From Sanderia malayensis (lineage: Eukaryota > Cnidaria > Scyphozoa > Semaeostomeae > Pelagiidae), in NCBI GenBank assembly GCA_013076295.1, contig RQOL01000863.1, positions 990,233 through 1,054,232 on the forward strand: a stretch of 64,000 nt of DNA, given 5' to 3'. The number at the start of each line of letters is the position of its first letter. Position 1 is the stretch's first letter. Below are positions 44,932 through 56,045 of this stretch, one piece after another. A program made the translations under genes and the position numbers. The notes under the pieces were generated by a model that saw nothing but the letters and a program-made list of their open reading frames with translations, did not search any database and had not been told where the DNA came from.

Positions 44932-47900
44932 TTAGTTGGAGATCCCATATGGAGGAGGATACGGTGCTGGTACCTGAGAAGGAGCATACTGACTCTGAGT
45001 GCCAGCCCCCGAATTGACATGGGTCGTTTGAGACACGACTGTAGATTCGGAGTAATTTGGATTGCTCGTTCCTTGAAAATCAGTGTTTGCTCGATTCTGT
45101 CCTAGAACAACACCAGGATTTCTTCTTCGCCTGCACATGCATATGCCGAGCACCAATAAAAAGACCAAAAATACAACAACTCCTGCGATGCTGCCCAAAA
45201 CTATCGCAATTATGTGTGATGACGATTTTGTCTTTTTATAAGCTATGAGAAAATACCTTCATGTTTAAAAATGTTAGCAACAATTTGAGATTCAAACTGA
45301 TTGATGAATTGTGAAGTAATAGTAATCTGGCTTGGATTAAATCAGCCTGTATAATGAAATTATTATCATGCAAAAGAGGAAGGAAATGCAAATGCAAAAA
45401 GATGCAAAAGACAGAAACTCACGTTTGTATTTAAGGTATCCAGTAATAAAGCCTCGGTGGGTGGAACCTCCTCTTAGACGAGTAGCCTTTATGTAGATAT
45501 AACTGTATTTTTCGACGGTAAACGCTTTGATACTGGAGGTATCACACATCTTCTCACTTATCGGGGTCGCGTTGTGACTGCGAATGACGTTGGACCCTGA
45601 TTTCAAATTTAAATTTAAAAATTTATTTTCTAAAGTTCATTTGATAAGACTTCACTACGAAACACCCTTTTGTTCCACATAAAGTTGCATGAGCGCTTAT
45701 TTGACGAGAGTGGTTAAAAGGGGTGGGCGATAATTAGAAAAAGTAACTGCACAAGGGAGTTTTCATCAGACTAATTGGTCGATTGTGCCTGCCATGCCAC
45801 CAACCTTGAAGCTGCACATAGTCAGAGTTTGAATATCCACATATGCGATCGGAATTTGTATCAATATCCATGAATGCTATGCGTGTATCGGAGGAATCCC
45901 CAATGTACTCTTCTAGAAGGCATTTAGACGATGACTTTTCATAGCGGTATGGCCAACCTTGTGAATACACGTTGTCAGGTTCAAAGTATTTTGTAGTGGA
46001 TCTACAATGAAAACCTCATTCATGAGATGCAAGTGACACAAGTTGACAGTTATTGCGTTGCTAAACAAGATAAGGTACGGGGCATTGAATGTACCCCCCC
46101 CCCCCCCCAATTCCTGCGTTCGTCGGCACAACGAAGGTTTCGCGCTCGATATTCGGAAATTATCAACGCTTTTTTCTCAAACGCTCTCTAAAACCACGCT
46201 CTAGTTGGAAAGTCTCAACTTCGTACCCGCTCCTCCCGCCCGGCCTTGCCCGCTATCATTTCATCCTCAAAATTCATGACTAAAAACTACAAATTTAGAT
46301 GGAAATGCATGAAATAGCTACAATTGCCCTACCTACAATATGTTTCGTATGGATAGCCAAGATAATCGCTATTTTTATATTGTAAGCTGAATGTGAAGCC
46401 AAAACCACTTGCAGTGTCTGATCCATCTGATTTAAACTTGATTCTTGCATAGCCATCATGTGAGTACATATTGAACAGGCTGGATCCTTCCAAATTGCTT
46501 GAACAATATTTCCCGATACTTCTGTAGGAACTAATGTAAGAAAAACACACAAATTATTATTATTGTCCACCATTGTCATATATCATATCCAACATTGTCA
46601 TATTGTCATATGAATAATGCATGAGGTATCGCCTAAGCGTCTTGGCGTTTATTTGATTTGAGTGAATTTCAGGGGGCGTTTATTCATATGGGACGCATGT
46701 TACATAAAGACAAATACATTGGGCCAAGGCGAAAAGATGTTAATTTGGATTTGAAGTTTTTACGGGGATGTCACTTAACCAACGCAATTTCACATGGAGA
46801 CGACCCTGGTTACAACAAATATTTTAATCCGAGTAACAATTGTAATCCAGCATGGGCAATGCAATGAAATGATCTATGACGCGCCGTAGTGGACAAAAGG
46901 GTGTTTAGAATGCATTCAGGGTTTTAGAATTAGTATTCACAGTTTTAGAAATTGCATTCGTCATTTTAAAACGGTATTCACTATTTTGGATTAAAGAATT
47001 TGCTACCTTAAAATTGCAATCACGGTTTTAGATTTGCGCCCACAGTTTTAGATTTGCAATCATGGTTTTAGATTTGCGCACACAGTTTTAGATTTGCAAT
47101 CATGGTTTTAGATTTGCGCACACAGTTTTAGATTTGCGAGCACAGTTGAGTTTCAGAGGCAAGGACTTCATGTATGTAAACTATAAGTCCCGAAATACAA
47201 TTATAAGCCAATGCATAATCTAGGGGTAATGTGTGTGTCCCTACAATGTATATGTAGTGTATAGCACATGTATAACACATGTATAACACATGTATAACAT
47301 ATGTATAACACATGTATTAGTGTATTATCAGAGTACATTTGGGTGAAAACTCGTAAATACAGTGAATAGCAAGTGTATAAGGGTGTGCATAAGTGTTTTC
47401 GCCTAGTTGCACTCTGATGATACACTAATACACCTGTGTTCACCTGTACACATTCTTATACACTTGTTATTCACTTTATTTACGAGTTTTCACCCAAATG
47501 TACTCTGATGATACACTAATACATGTGTTATACATGTGTTATACACGTGTTATCCTGTTATCCACTACATATACATTGCAGGGACACGCACATTACCCCT
47601 AGATTATGCATTGGCTTATAATTGTATTTCGGGACTTATAGTTTACATACATGAAGTCCTTGCCTCTGAAACTCAACTGTGTGCGCAAATCTAAAACCAT
47701 GATTGCAAATCTAAAACTATGGGCGCAAATCTAAAACCGTGATTGCAATTTTAAAGTAGCAAATTCTTTAATGCAAAATAGTGAATACCGTTTTAAAATG
47801 GCGAATGCAATTTCTAAAACTGTGAATACTACTTCTAAAACCCTGAATGCATTCTAAACACCCTTTTGTCCACTACGGCGCGTCATAATGATCTAAGATC

Positions 47901-48288
47901 GGATTACAACAAGCAGAAGGAATTCGCATCGAAAGCAAAAATATGACAAATCCGTAATACCCCTATCACAACATAAAAAGCTGGTAAATTCATGATTAAT
48001 GAAAACTTACCTGGTTAAAAACACTTCCACATAATCATTATCGCAATCGGGCATATTTCCTTTCACATCGAAGGACGTCCACCAGCGAATTGCAAGAAAG
48101 TAGTTACCGCCACTATATCTAGATACCGGCCTTATGTCAATTGTGCAGTTTTCATTATTTGAGTAGTCTGACACTGACACAGTTTTATCCGATAAAGTTG
48201 CATAAGATATCTTTGAATGGCACGACTTTGTGCTTGCTTCAGCTATCAAAATTAGGACGATCGATAAAATATTTAAAATCTTCATCAT
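44932..48288 (-). CDS. CUB array locus E: two-CUB transmembrane protein, paralogue of D
   Basis: Five exons (48288-48011, 46530-46333, 46001-45805, 45596-45423, 45242-44932) give about 385 codons. The signal peptide is MMKILNILSIVLILIAEAST. CUB1 has CHSKISYATLS, IDIRPVSRY, PDCDNDYVEVF, IGKYC and FKSDGSD; CUB2 has YSQGWPYRYEKSSSKC, ICGYSNSDYVQL and EKMC. The helix lies in GSIAGVVVFLVFLLVLGICMC and the tail ends PYPPPYGISN. Exon 3 is almost the same protein as in D. Intron 1 holds the 1011-bp foldback element at 46876-47886, which is absent from D. The insertion therefore postdates the duplication. Confidence 0.85.
46876..47886. mobile_element. 1.0-kb foldback element with 8-bp target duplication
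   Basis: ATGACGCGCCGTAGTGGACA at 46876 is mirrored by its reverse complement ending at 47886, and the mirror symmetry continues for most of the element. The flanks are AATGATCT on both sides (46868-46875 and 47887-47894). The arms are built of repeated words such as CACAGTTTTAGATTTGC, and the centre has ACACATGTATAAC units. No transposase is present. The 8-bp duplication suggests hAT or a related group, but the ends do not start CAG. Confidence 0.85.
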
Positions 48289-48863
48289 ATTCGCGTTTTC
48301 AACGAATACCGAAATATATTTATTCTACCTGCTGCTCTGTCCTTGCCTCGAGTGATATTAAATGTCAAACCACCAGCAACAGATCCTTCCCCAAACATCG
48401 GTCATTCACAGACAAACACAACCTCGAACCCAGGTTGAGACAAACACCCAATCAAACAAGGATAAGGGGGTGTAAACGGCGCTTGCGCAGAACTACAAGA
48501 ATGTAAGGAAACTATGATCCAGAAAGACAAGACAAAGTTTCTATAGTTCATTAAAACAAAAGTCTTAATAATTGTGCACAAGATCAACCCAGAAATACTA
48601 TTGGGCTATTTGCGAATGAATTAAAAATATTTGGAGCGTTACACCACATTAAGCTCAATAAAAGCTAAAACAACCAAATGACAATAAAAAGTCAACCATA
48701 AAATAAAAGATTGACATAAAATGAAAAATCAAGTTTTTGAACTTGGCAAAAACAACATATATATTGATGCTGCATACGAATAGCCAGCCAAATTACAAAA
48801 TAATGCGAAGGATTAAAACATCAAATCTACAGCAGAAATTAGTTCAAGTGGACTTGCCATTGA

Positions 48864-51561
48864 CTAAGGTGCTGATGGGTTCACCTGGACATATGCTGGA
48901 GGTGGTTCAGTTGGGATGCCGGCTGGAGGAGCCATTGGTGCTTGACCATAGCCCTGTGATGCTGGCGGATAGAAAGCTGGCTGGCCTGCTCCTGGGGCAG
49001 TCTGGTATGTTGTTGCAGTTGGGTATGTGGCAGTCATAGGGTTCCCAGTGTAGACAGGATCTTGCGGATAGCCTGCAGGTTTTTGATAGGAAGTTGGGTA
49101 AGCAGAAGTATACTGCATCTGAGCACCAGTTCCGGGGTAGGCATTTACAGTCTGAGACATGACAGTTGTTCCAGAAGACACTGTATTGGTTGTTGCGAGA
49201 ATGGCTGTGTTTGCTGGATTCTGTCTCACAATGGCACCATGGGTTCTATTCCGCTTGCACATGTATACAATGACCAACACAAGAACAATCAAAAAAATAA
49301 CTGCTCCTACAATGCTGCCTGCAACTACTGCAGCTGTGTTGGGTCCAACAGTTACTTTGTTAGCTGCAGAAAATATCAAACAAACAATGGAGATTGAATA
49401 TCAAGTTCAATAGTAACATTGAAATCACAGCCTGGTGTAGTTTTTCAAGTCAGCTTTGGTACAAAGATACAAACAAAAAAGCAACTTACGATTGTATGTG
49501 ATGTATCCGGAAACAAAGCCTCGATCGGAGGAGCCTCCTCTTTGACGATTAAACTTTATGTAGAAATAATTGTAGTATTTGACAGTGTAGGCTTTGATAC
49601 TGGAAGCAGAACACAATTTGCTACTTATCGAACTTGGATAACTGCTGTATGAGCTGTCAGACCCTGCAAAAATAAAAAATGCAAGTCCAAAACTGATAAA
49701 ATAAAAATCCAAGATTGATAGCATCAAATTTGAAAATTTATGTTTACATTGTGAATACTACACCAACCTTGAAGTTGAACATAGTCTGAGTTGGAATATC
49801 CACAGTACAAATAGCTATTTGTATCAATGTCCATGAATGCTACACGAGCTTCGTAGCTACTTCCAACATATACTTTCTGGGTACAGGCAGAATATGATTG
49901 CGCATATCTCTTTGGCCAACCTTGTGAATACTTGTAGTCAGATGAAGAGTAGCTTGTAGATGAGCTGAAAAATAAAATGCTTATTAAAGCTGATTGACAG
50001 TTATCAAAGGCATAATATATGCATAATATGCAAAAATTGAATACAGATAATTATAATACATACTGTAAATCTTCGAATAAGCCCCCGGGGGCTTATTTGC
50101 AAAAATGAATTTTTGGGTGGGGGCTTATTCGAGGGAGGGGCTTATTTCAAAGTGTTGCTTTTTTCCTCAAAGGTTGACAGAAAAAAGACGACACAGTTTT
50201 CTCAATCGGCTAAAATTTTTTCACAAAGTGCTGCGTGAAGATTTAACAAAAATTATAATTTGTTTATTGTCACGAAAATCGCGTTTCTTTTTACTTTTTT
50301 GTCTTGAGTCAAAGGAAGTAATACTGTATAGCTATTGTCCTATGGGGGCTTTCTCGAACTAAGATATTATTCTGCACTTATGCTTCCCTCGAATAAGACC
50401 CCATGGGGGCTTATTTGAGGAGGGGGCTTATTTGCAAAAATGATTTTTTAGGTGGGAGCTTAATCGAGGGGGGTGCTTATTTGAACGTGGGGGCTTATTC
50501 GAGGATTTACGGTATGTCAAATCCTTCTACTAACCTACAATATGTTTGGGATGAAGAACCAAGATATTCGCTGCTCTTACTTTTCAGCTCGTATGAAAAG
50601 CTAAAGCCCCGTCCAGTAACAGAACTGTCTGAATGAAATTTGATTTTTGCGTAGCCATCATAAGAGTACATGTTGAACAGGCTGGAACTTTGCAAATTGC
50701 TTGAGCAATATTTCCCAATGCTTCTGTAGGAACTAATATAGGAAAGGAAAGACAAACAATTTTAGCAACATGTTCAGTCATCTTATCATTACTTTGTAGT
50801 ATAAAAAACCTACCTCCGGGCATCATGCTCAAAATTAATCAAATGAGTTACTTTTATTTTTCGGTTATTCCCAAAACCCCAAAAGTTAAATGAGGCCAGA
50901 GGGGGCTTTTACTGCAATAAATTGCTTAATCTATTGGCCTAAGTCACCTGCTTTTGAAAAATTCAAAATTTCATGAATTTTCAGTGAAAACATAATTCAA
51001 ACTATATATATGTTGATATTGTTTTATAATAACAAAAATTTTCTTGCCATTTCTGGACGCCATTTTTCATCCGGTGGTGCGTAGCTATAGCTCAGTAAGT
51101 GTTATATTCTTATGTAAATTGTCTAGCTCCGGCCATTTTGCATCAGGTGGTGCGTAACTAAACTTTTTTTTGCTCCCCACCGAGGAGTGTACTTCCACAA
51201 ATTGGTTGCTAGGCCCTCACAATCAAATCCACAAAAAGCTGAAGACTGTACAATTCAATTGAAATCATTACATGAAAACTTACCTCGTCAAAAAAACCTC
51301 CACATAATCATTATAACAATTGGGCATGTTTCCTTTCACATCAAATGATAGCCATTTTATTTCCAGATAATAGCTTCCGCCGCTGTAATAAGATGAAGGC
51401 CGAATCGTTATCGTGCAATCGTCGTAATTTGTGTAGTACGACAATGACTTGGTACTTTTTGACGTCGTAGCATACAGCGTTGTAGAATAGCAATACGACG
51501 AAGCTGTTGTTTTTCCGGCTAACATGAAAAAGATCAAAAATACATGCAATATTTTCGACAT
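48864..51561 (-). CDS. CUB array locus F: two-CUB transmembrane protein with PPPAY tail
   Basis: Five exons (51561-51284, 50732-50535, 49964-49768, 49663-49490, 49363-48864) give about 448 codons, all open. The signal peptide is MSKILHVFLIFFMLAGKTTA. CUB1 has CYSTTLYATTS, ITIRPSSYYSGG, PNCYNDYVEVF, IGKYC and FHSDSS. CUB2 has YSQGWPKRYAQSYSAC, YCGYSNSDYVQL and SKLC. The helix is VAGSIVGAVIFLIVLVLVIVYMC, then KRNR. The tail has TVNAYPGT, several YPT and YPP repeats, and TEPPPAYVQV near its end. Exon 1 looks like loci B and C, while exons 2-5 look like G, H and I, so the gene is probably a mosaic. Its upstream region holds GAAANNGAAANNGAAA. Intron 2 holds a C/G-rich MITE. Confidence 0.85.
50061..50514. 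mobile_element. C/G-rich MITE (copy 3) in intron 2 of locus F
   Basis: TACTGTAAATCTTCGAATAAGCCCC at the left and GGGGCTTATTCGAGGATTTACGGTA at the right are near-perfect inverted ends that include a TA on each side. The interior is non-coding, with extra GGGGGCTTATT words. The TA borders suggest a Tc1/mariner-type MITE. It is the most complete of the three copies. Confidence 0.75.
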
Positions 51562-51596
51562 CTTGGTGAGCTACGATTTTCACGCTTACGTTGCAA

Positions 51597-51628
51597 GAAA
51601 GTGAAAATCAGATTTCGCTTTCGTTTTC
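51597..51628 (-). promoter_or_regulatory. IRF/ISRE-like GAAA repeats upstream of locus F
   Basis: Read on the - strand, 51628-51613 is GAAAACGAAAGCGAAA, an exact GAAANNGAAANNGAAA pattern, 52-67 bases before the start codon. A GAAAGTGAAA lies on the opposite strand at 51597-51606. These match the half-site spacing bound by interferon regulatory factors in animals. Whether an IRF-type factor acts here is inference. I did not find an equally regular triple in the upstream regions of the other loci that I read. Confidence 0.5.
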
Positions 51629-51640
51629 GTCCTCACTTTC

Positions 51641-52752
51641 AGCAGACCTGCTGTGTTGCTTGCTTTGTTGAATCAAGTCAAGGGCTGCCAGATTTGTAAT
51701 TTAGGATATGCTGATTTAATTTTGCAAACTATGTGACCAACGTTGCATATTTTATGCTAACATGACAACCCTAATCCAAGTATCTCCTGATTTGCATTAC
51801 AAATTTAATATCAACAAAGTCACCAACCTGCGTTGCGTGCATATTCTGCTTGTTTCTGCTGAGTCAAGCCAAGGGTTGCCAGATTTTAACTTCTCATTAC
51901 ATCATTTATCATCATATGCAATTTTCCAATCATGAAAATAATATTCCATTAGGGACTAAAATATGCAAAGGAGTGCCTTTAAAATTTCTTGCAAAAGTTA
52001 TCGAAGCAAAGTACGGCACCGATTTGGTGTCTTTTGATGTGGTGACATAAGTCTTAGCAGACAGGCAAGACACAACTGACGTCTTTCAAACAATGCCAGC
52101 AAAATACCAAATATTTTAAACTTAATATTTTCGACTAAAAAGCATTTTCAGCTTTTTCCGCACGGCTTAAACTTGGCAATCTGAGCAAAACCAGAATTTC
52201 ACTAATTTGCGCAAACGAAAGGCGGTTGAATGAATGACATTGTACCTTCACTGGAAGCAATTGCTTATAATTAACAAATTCCCAATTGGTTTGTTCTACG
52301 TTCTGGTTCTGGTAGTTGATGAATACAAACAAAGATTGAAGTATTCGCTTCAAATCAATTTTAAGTATAAAGGAACTGAATCTATTGCAAATGCAATGCA
52401 GTCCGGTTATCAAAAAAGGATTCAGTTCAACAGATTGTCTTTGCTAATGATTAAAAGGAACAGGGACAAATGTCACTTTTTACAACTAGCATTTGATTCG
52501 TTGTGGCTGCAAGTTTTTCCTCTATCAAACTAGACGCCTTCGTTATCAAGTTTAACTACTCCACCCTATAATAAGCATTGAGGAGTTCATAAGTGAGTGC
52601 CTAAATGGCCTGCTAGGTTTTAATGGGACTTGATCTGGTTACAAGCCACTTGTCCATAGAAAGAGTAAAAAATATCTAAAATGCCAACATTGCTATTTAA
52701 TTAATGTTTCCAAGCAAACAAATTACTGTACACCAGTCTGTCATGCGTTTAA
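51641..52752. other. Spacer between loci F and G
   Basis: No gene is supported. A segment of about 40 bp with GTCAAGGGCTGCCAGATT occurs twice (about 51657-51695 and 51837-51885). The part near locus G (about 52460-52560) matches sequences downstream of H (about 55820) and I (about 59320), so it belongs to the duplicated unit. Confidence 0.5.
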
Positions 52753-54607
52753 CTAAAGTCCTGGTGGATTTACTTCGACAACTGATGGAGATGGTTCATT
52801 TGGGACTTCAAGAGAACCACTTGGTGCTCGTCCTTGACTGTTGTCTTGTAATTCTGATGGATGAAACGCTGACTGGGCTACTGGGGGGCCAGCTTGATAA
52901 GTTGTTGCTATTGAGTTTGCAACAATATCTGAGTGTGTATCTGTGGATTTCAAAATTTCACTTTGGTAAGCAGAAGGCTGAATCCGAGGACAAGTTCCAG
53001 GATCGGAGCTTAGAGTCTCTGACGTCACAGTGACATCGAAAGAAGTTTCGTTGATTGTTGCGATAGCCGTTGTGTTTGCTTGATTCTGTCTCACGAGATT
53101 GCAATGATTCTGTTTGGATTTCCACACAATAACCACCACGAGAGCAATCCCAAATATAAATGTTACTGCACCAATGCTGCCTGCAATTTTTGCAGTTTTG
53201 TTGGAAGTTGCCTTTTTAGCTATTGAAAAAAAAAACAATGAATGAAAACAATGGATCATATTCAATAGTTACATTAAAGTCAAAGTCTGGTGGAGTTTTA
53301 TGATTCAGCTTTTGTAGAAAGAACCAAGCAACAAGGAAAATTGCTGACCATTTGGACTGTACGTGACGTATCCAGAAATAAAGCCTCGGTGAAAGGAGCC
53401 TCCTTTTTCGCGAGTAAACTCTATGCCGAAATAATTGCTTTTGACAGTGTAAGCTTTCATGTGATAAGTATTACACAATTCGCTACTTATCGGAGTACTG
53501 TGTGAGCCGTAATATCCTGCAATAAGAGATAAAAGTCTAATCAGAAAAAATAGAAAACAAAGTTCAGTTGCATCAAATGTCACATGTGATTTCATGCTGA
53601 AATAGTTTTTCTTGTTGCAATGTCTTCTGAATAGTGCAGAGTGTAGCACAGAACCTAGAAGTTGAACATTGTCTGAGTCGCTGCATCCATAGTAAGAATT
53701 GTCTGTATTTGTATCAATGTCCATGAATGCTACACGAGCGTGATAATCTTTTCCAAGATATACTTTCTGAATACAAGCAACTGACGATTTTGCGTATGCG
53801 TAAGGTCAACCATGTGAATACCTGTAGGCGGATAAAGAGTAGCCTACCTTTGGGCTATGAAATAAAATACTTTACTTACGTAATGCAAAACGCAGGCCAA
53901 CAGCTTATTGAAAAAAGGACACCATATAGCCACCTTATGCCTGTACACTTCAATGCAAGTAAATATAAACACTCTCATTTTCCTACTAACCTACAATACG
54001 TTTGGGATGAAGACCCAAGATATTCATATCCATTCCTCTTCAGCTCGTATGAAAAACTGAGGCCTTTTCCAGTCACTGAACTGTCTGTATGAAATTTGAT
54101 TTTTGCGTAACCATCATAAGAGTACATGTTGAACAAGCCGGAACCTTTCAAATTGCCTGAACAATACTTTCCAATACTTTTGTAGGAACTAACGTGGTAA
54201 GAAAAACAATTTTTAATTTTATATAAGCCGTTTGACTATGTAAAATTATCATGCTTTGCAATAACGCAATAACTGGCAAGAACCCAATCATATGGCTTTG
54301 CCCAACTCTATTTTAAGCTAGTTATATATACCAACCTGGTCAGAAACACCTCAACATAATTATCTTTACAATCGGGCATTATTCCTTTCACATCAAATAA
54401 TAGCCATTTTATTTCAAGATAATATCCCCAAGTATAAATATTTGGATACGAAGGCCGAATTGATATCGTGCAACCGTAGTAACTTGATTGGTACCGCGCT
54501 ATGTCCTTAGATATTCCGGCGTAAAGTGTCGTGGAAGAACAAGATTGAGCACTTGTTGTTGCCATTAAAATTAACATTGGTGACAAATAATACAACATTT
54601 TCGACAT
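52753..54607 (-). pseudogene. CUB array locus G: probably inactive copy
   Basis: Five exons align (54607-54336, 54188-53991, 53854-53655, 53516-53355, 53219-52753). Exons 1, 2 and 5 are open. In exon 3 the invariant Trp of SQGWP is TGA (53808-53806), a premature stop in CUB2. Exon 4 is four codons short and its normal donor is CAAATG in place of GTAAGT. In the tail the PPxAY site has become PSPSVVE, so the PPxY is gone. Together these argue for a pseudogene, or at most a secreted fragment holding CUB1. The N-terminal part (MSKMLYYLSPMLILMATTSA, CSSTTLYAG, PDCKDNYVEVF) still looks sound. A TGACGTCA (CRE-like) lies at 54698-54705, about 90 bp upstream of the start. Confidence 0.75.
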
Positions 54608-54697
54608 ATTTATTAACTTGCAGTTTGCGACTTGGCAAAGTAAACTTTGTTTTTCTCTGCAAGCTTGCATTACATATATATATTCTTCTAAATTAAT

Positions 54698-54705
54698 TGA
54701 CGTCA
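54698..54705. promoter_or_regulatory. CRE-like palindrome upstream of locus G
   Basis: TGACGTCA, a perfect CREB/ATF-type palindrome, lies about 91-98 bases before the locus G start, next to a TATATATA stretch at about 54674-54681. It could be chance. The locus is probably inactive, so its role today is doubtful. Confidence 0.3.
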
Positions 54706-55295
54706 CAAGTAAACCCCATACATGATGCGTATGGACAACGCCCCCACAACGCTGTCACATCGCATGTACAAACTATAATTCCGCATATCAAAGTCAAATC
54801 AGTGATTTATGATTAGGAAGACCATTGATCATTTTTCTATTGACATTCAGCCCACAACTGTATTGACGCACTCACCCCAAGAGTTCCTCGTGAAATACTC
54901 TATGTAAAACTGTTGGTGTGGTGGAAAGGGATAGAAATGTTGTGCTTGGCGAGGTAAGGGTCACGACACGACGCTGGATAATGACAGCAGTGATGTATGA
55001 CGGTGTGCCAGAAATCTGAGGCTAAACGAAGAGAAGTGCAAGATGAAGTTTTCGTATATTTTGTATTTCGCATAAAAACTTTTAAAAACCAACGGTGTAT
55101 TCAAAGTTAAGCGGTCATTGCAGCTATCAATATTACATCCCATTTATGAGGAAAATCAAAAGTACAGGATTCTAAAATTTTGTAATTAGGAGTTGGTCCG
55201 GTTACGTGAGGTGCTTCTCTTCTTTACTACTGTATCTACGCCATACGCTGATTTGATTGTAGTAGCTATATTGAAAGCTGTTAGAAGAAAGTTGC

Positions 55296-55472
55296 CTAAA
55301 AGGCTGATCCAACACTTTGTGGACTTCTTAAAATTGGCATTTTAAATTGGGCCAGTCTGATATGGTTTAGCTGTTATCGTTGTGACAACAGACTCTTCTG
55401 CGATGCCAGAATGGTGTGGGTTGATAAAATTGGTAGAATATTCATATCCATTCGAATACTCAAGATTATACT
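55296..55472 (-). pseudogene. Orphan tail exon fragment (locus J type), copy 1
   Basis: It matches the last 55 or so codons of locus J (words for NPHHS, EESVVTT and FKMPILSSAQ), but an extra base breaks the frame relative to the copy at 58796. It lies between locus G and the downstream flank of H. I read it as a breakpoint remnant of the tandem duplication that produced G, H and I. Confidence 0.75.
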
Positions 55473-56045
55473 AATAACAATACAACTGAATGATGAGAAA
55501 TCTAGTTTCTACTTCGATTTTATTATCGTTTGCGCGTTCCTCAGTTTGTTTATTGTTTCGTTTCTTTCATTCAATCAACCGAAAGAAAGTACGCGCGAAG
55601 GATGAAAAAGAAAAATGACAATAGTTTTGCGGCTACTTTACCCACAAATACTCCTAATAATGATCGATAATTTAAAAGTCAAGATGGCTACGTTGTTGTT
55701 TTCGTAATAACAACAAACAAGTAATAGCGAAATATAAATATTATATAAATATTATATATTTTAATGGTTTATGTACAGAGCTATCCCTGCTTCTTCCGCC
55801 GAGAAAAAGGACGGGGACAATTATTACAACTGTCATTTGATTCATTGTGGCTGCAGGCTTTTTCTCTATCAAGCTGGACACCTTCATTGTCTGACTTTTC
55901 CAACTTTTGATAAACATTGTTTATCTAAATAGCTTGCCAAGGTCAAGCGCAAGTTGGTCTAATTGCCAGCTAGTTTTGCAACAAGGTTTAAAACTATCAA
56001 CAATGCCAACATTGCTATTTAATTAATGTTGCCAGGCAAACTAGC
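55473..56045. other. Spacer downstream of locus H, duplicated downstream of I
   Basis: No gene is supported. The stretch matches about 58970-59550 nearly base for base in long blocks (for example GAAAGTACGCGCGAAGGATG against GAAAGTGCGCGCGAAGGATG), so H and I were copied with their downstream flanks. Confidence 0.6.

Noticed and set aside
47128..47443. Cys/Tyr-rich frames (CYTCVIHVLYMCYT)
   Set aside because: They are translations of ACACATGTATAAC repeats in the centre of the foldback element in locus E.
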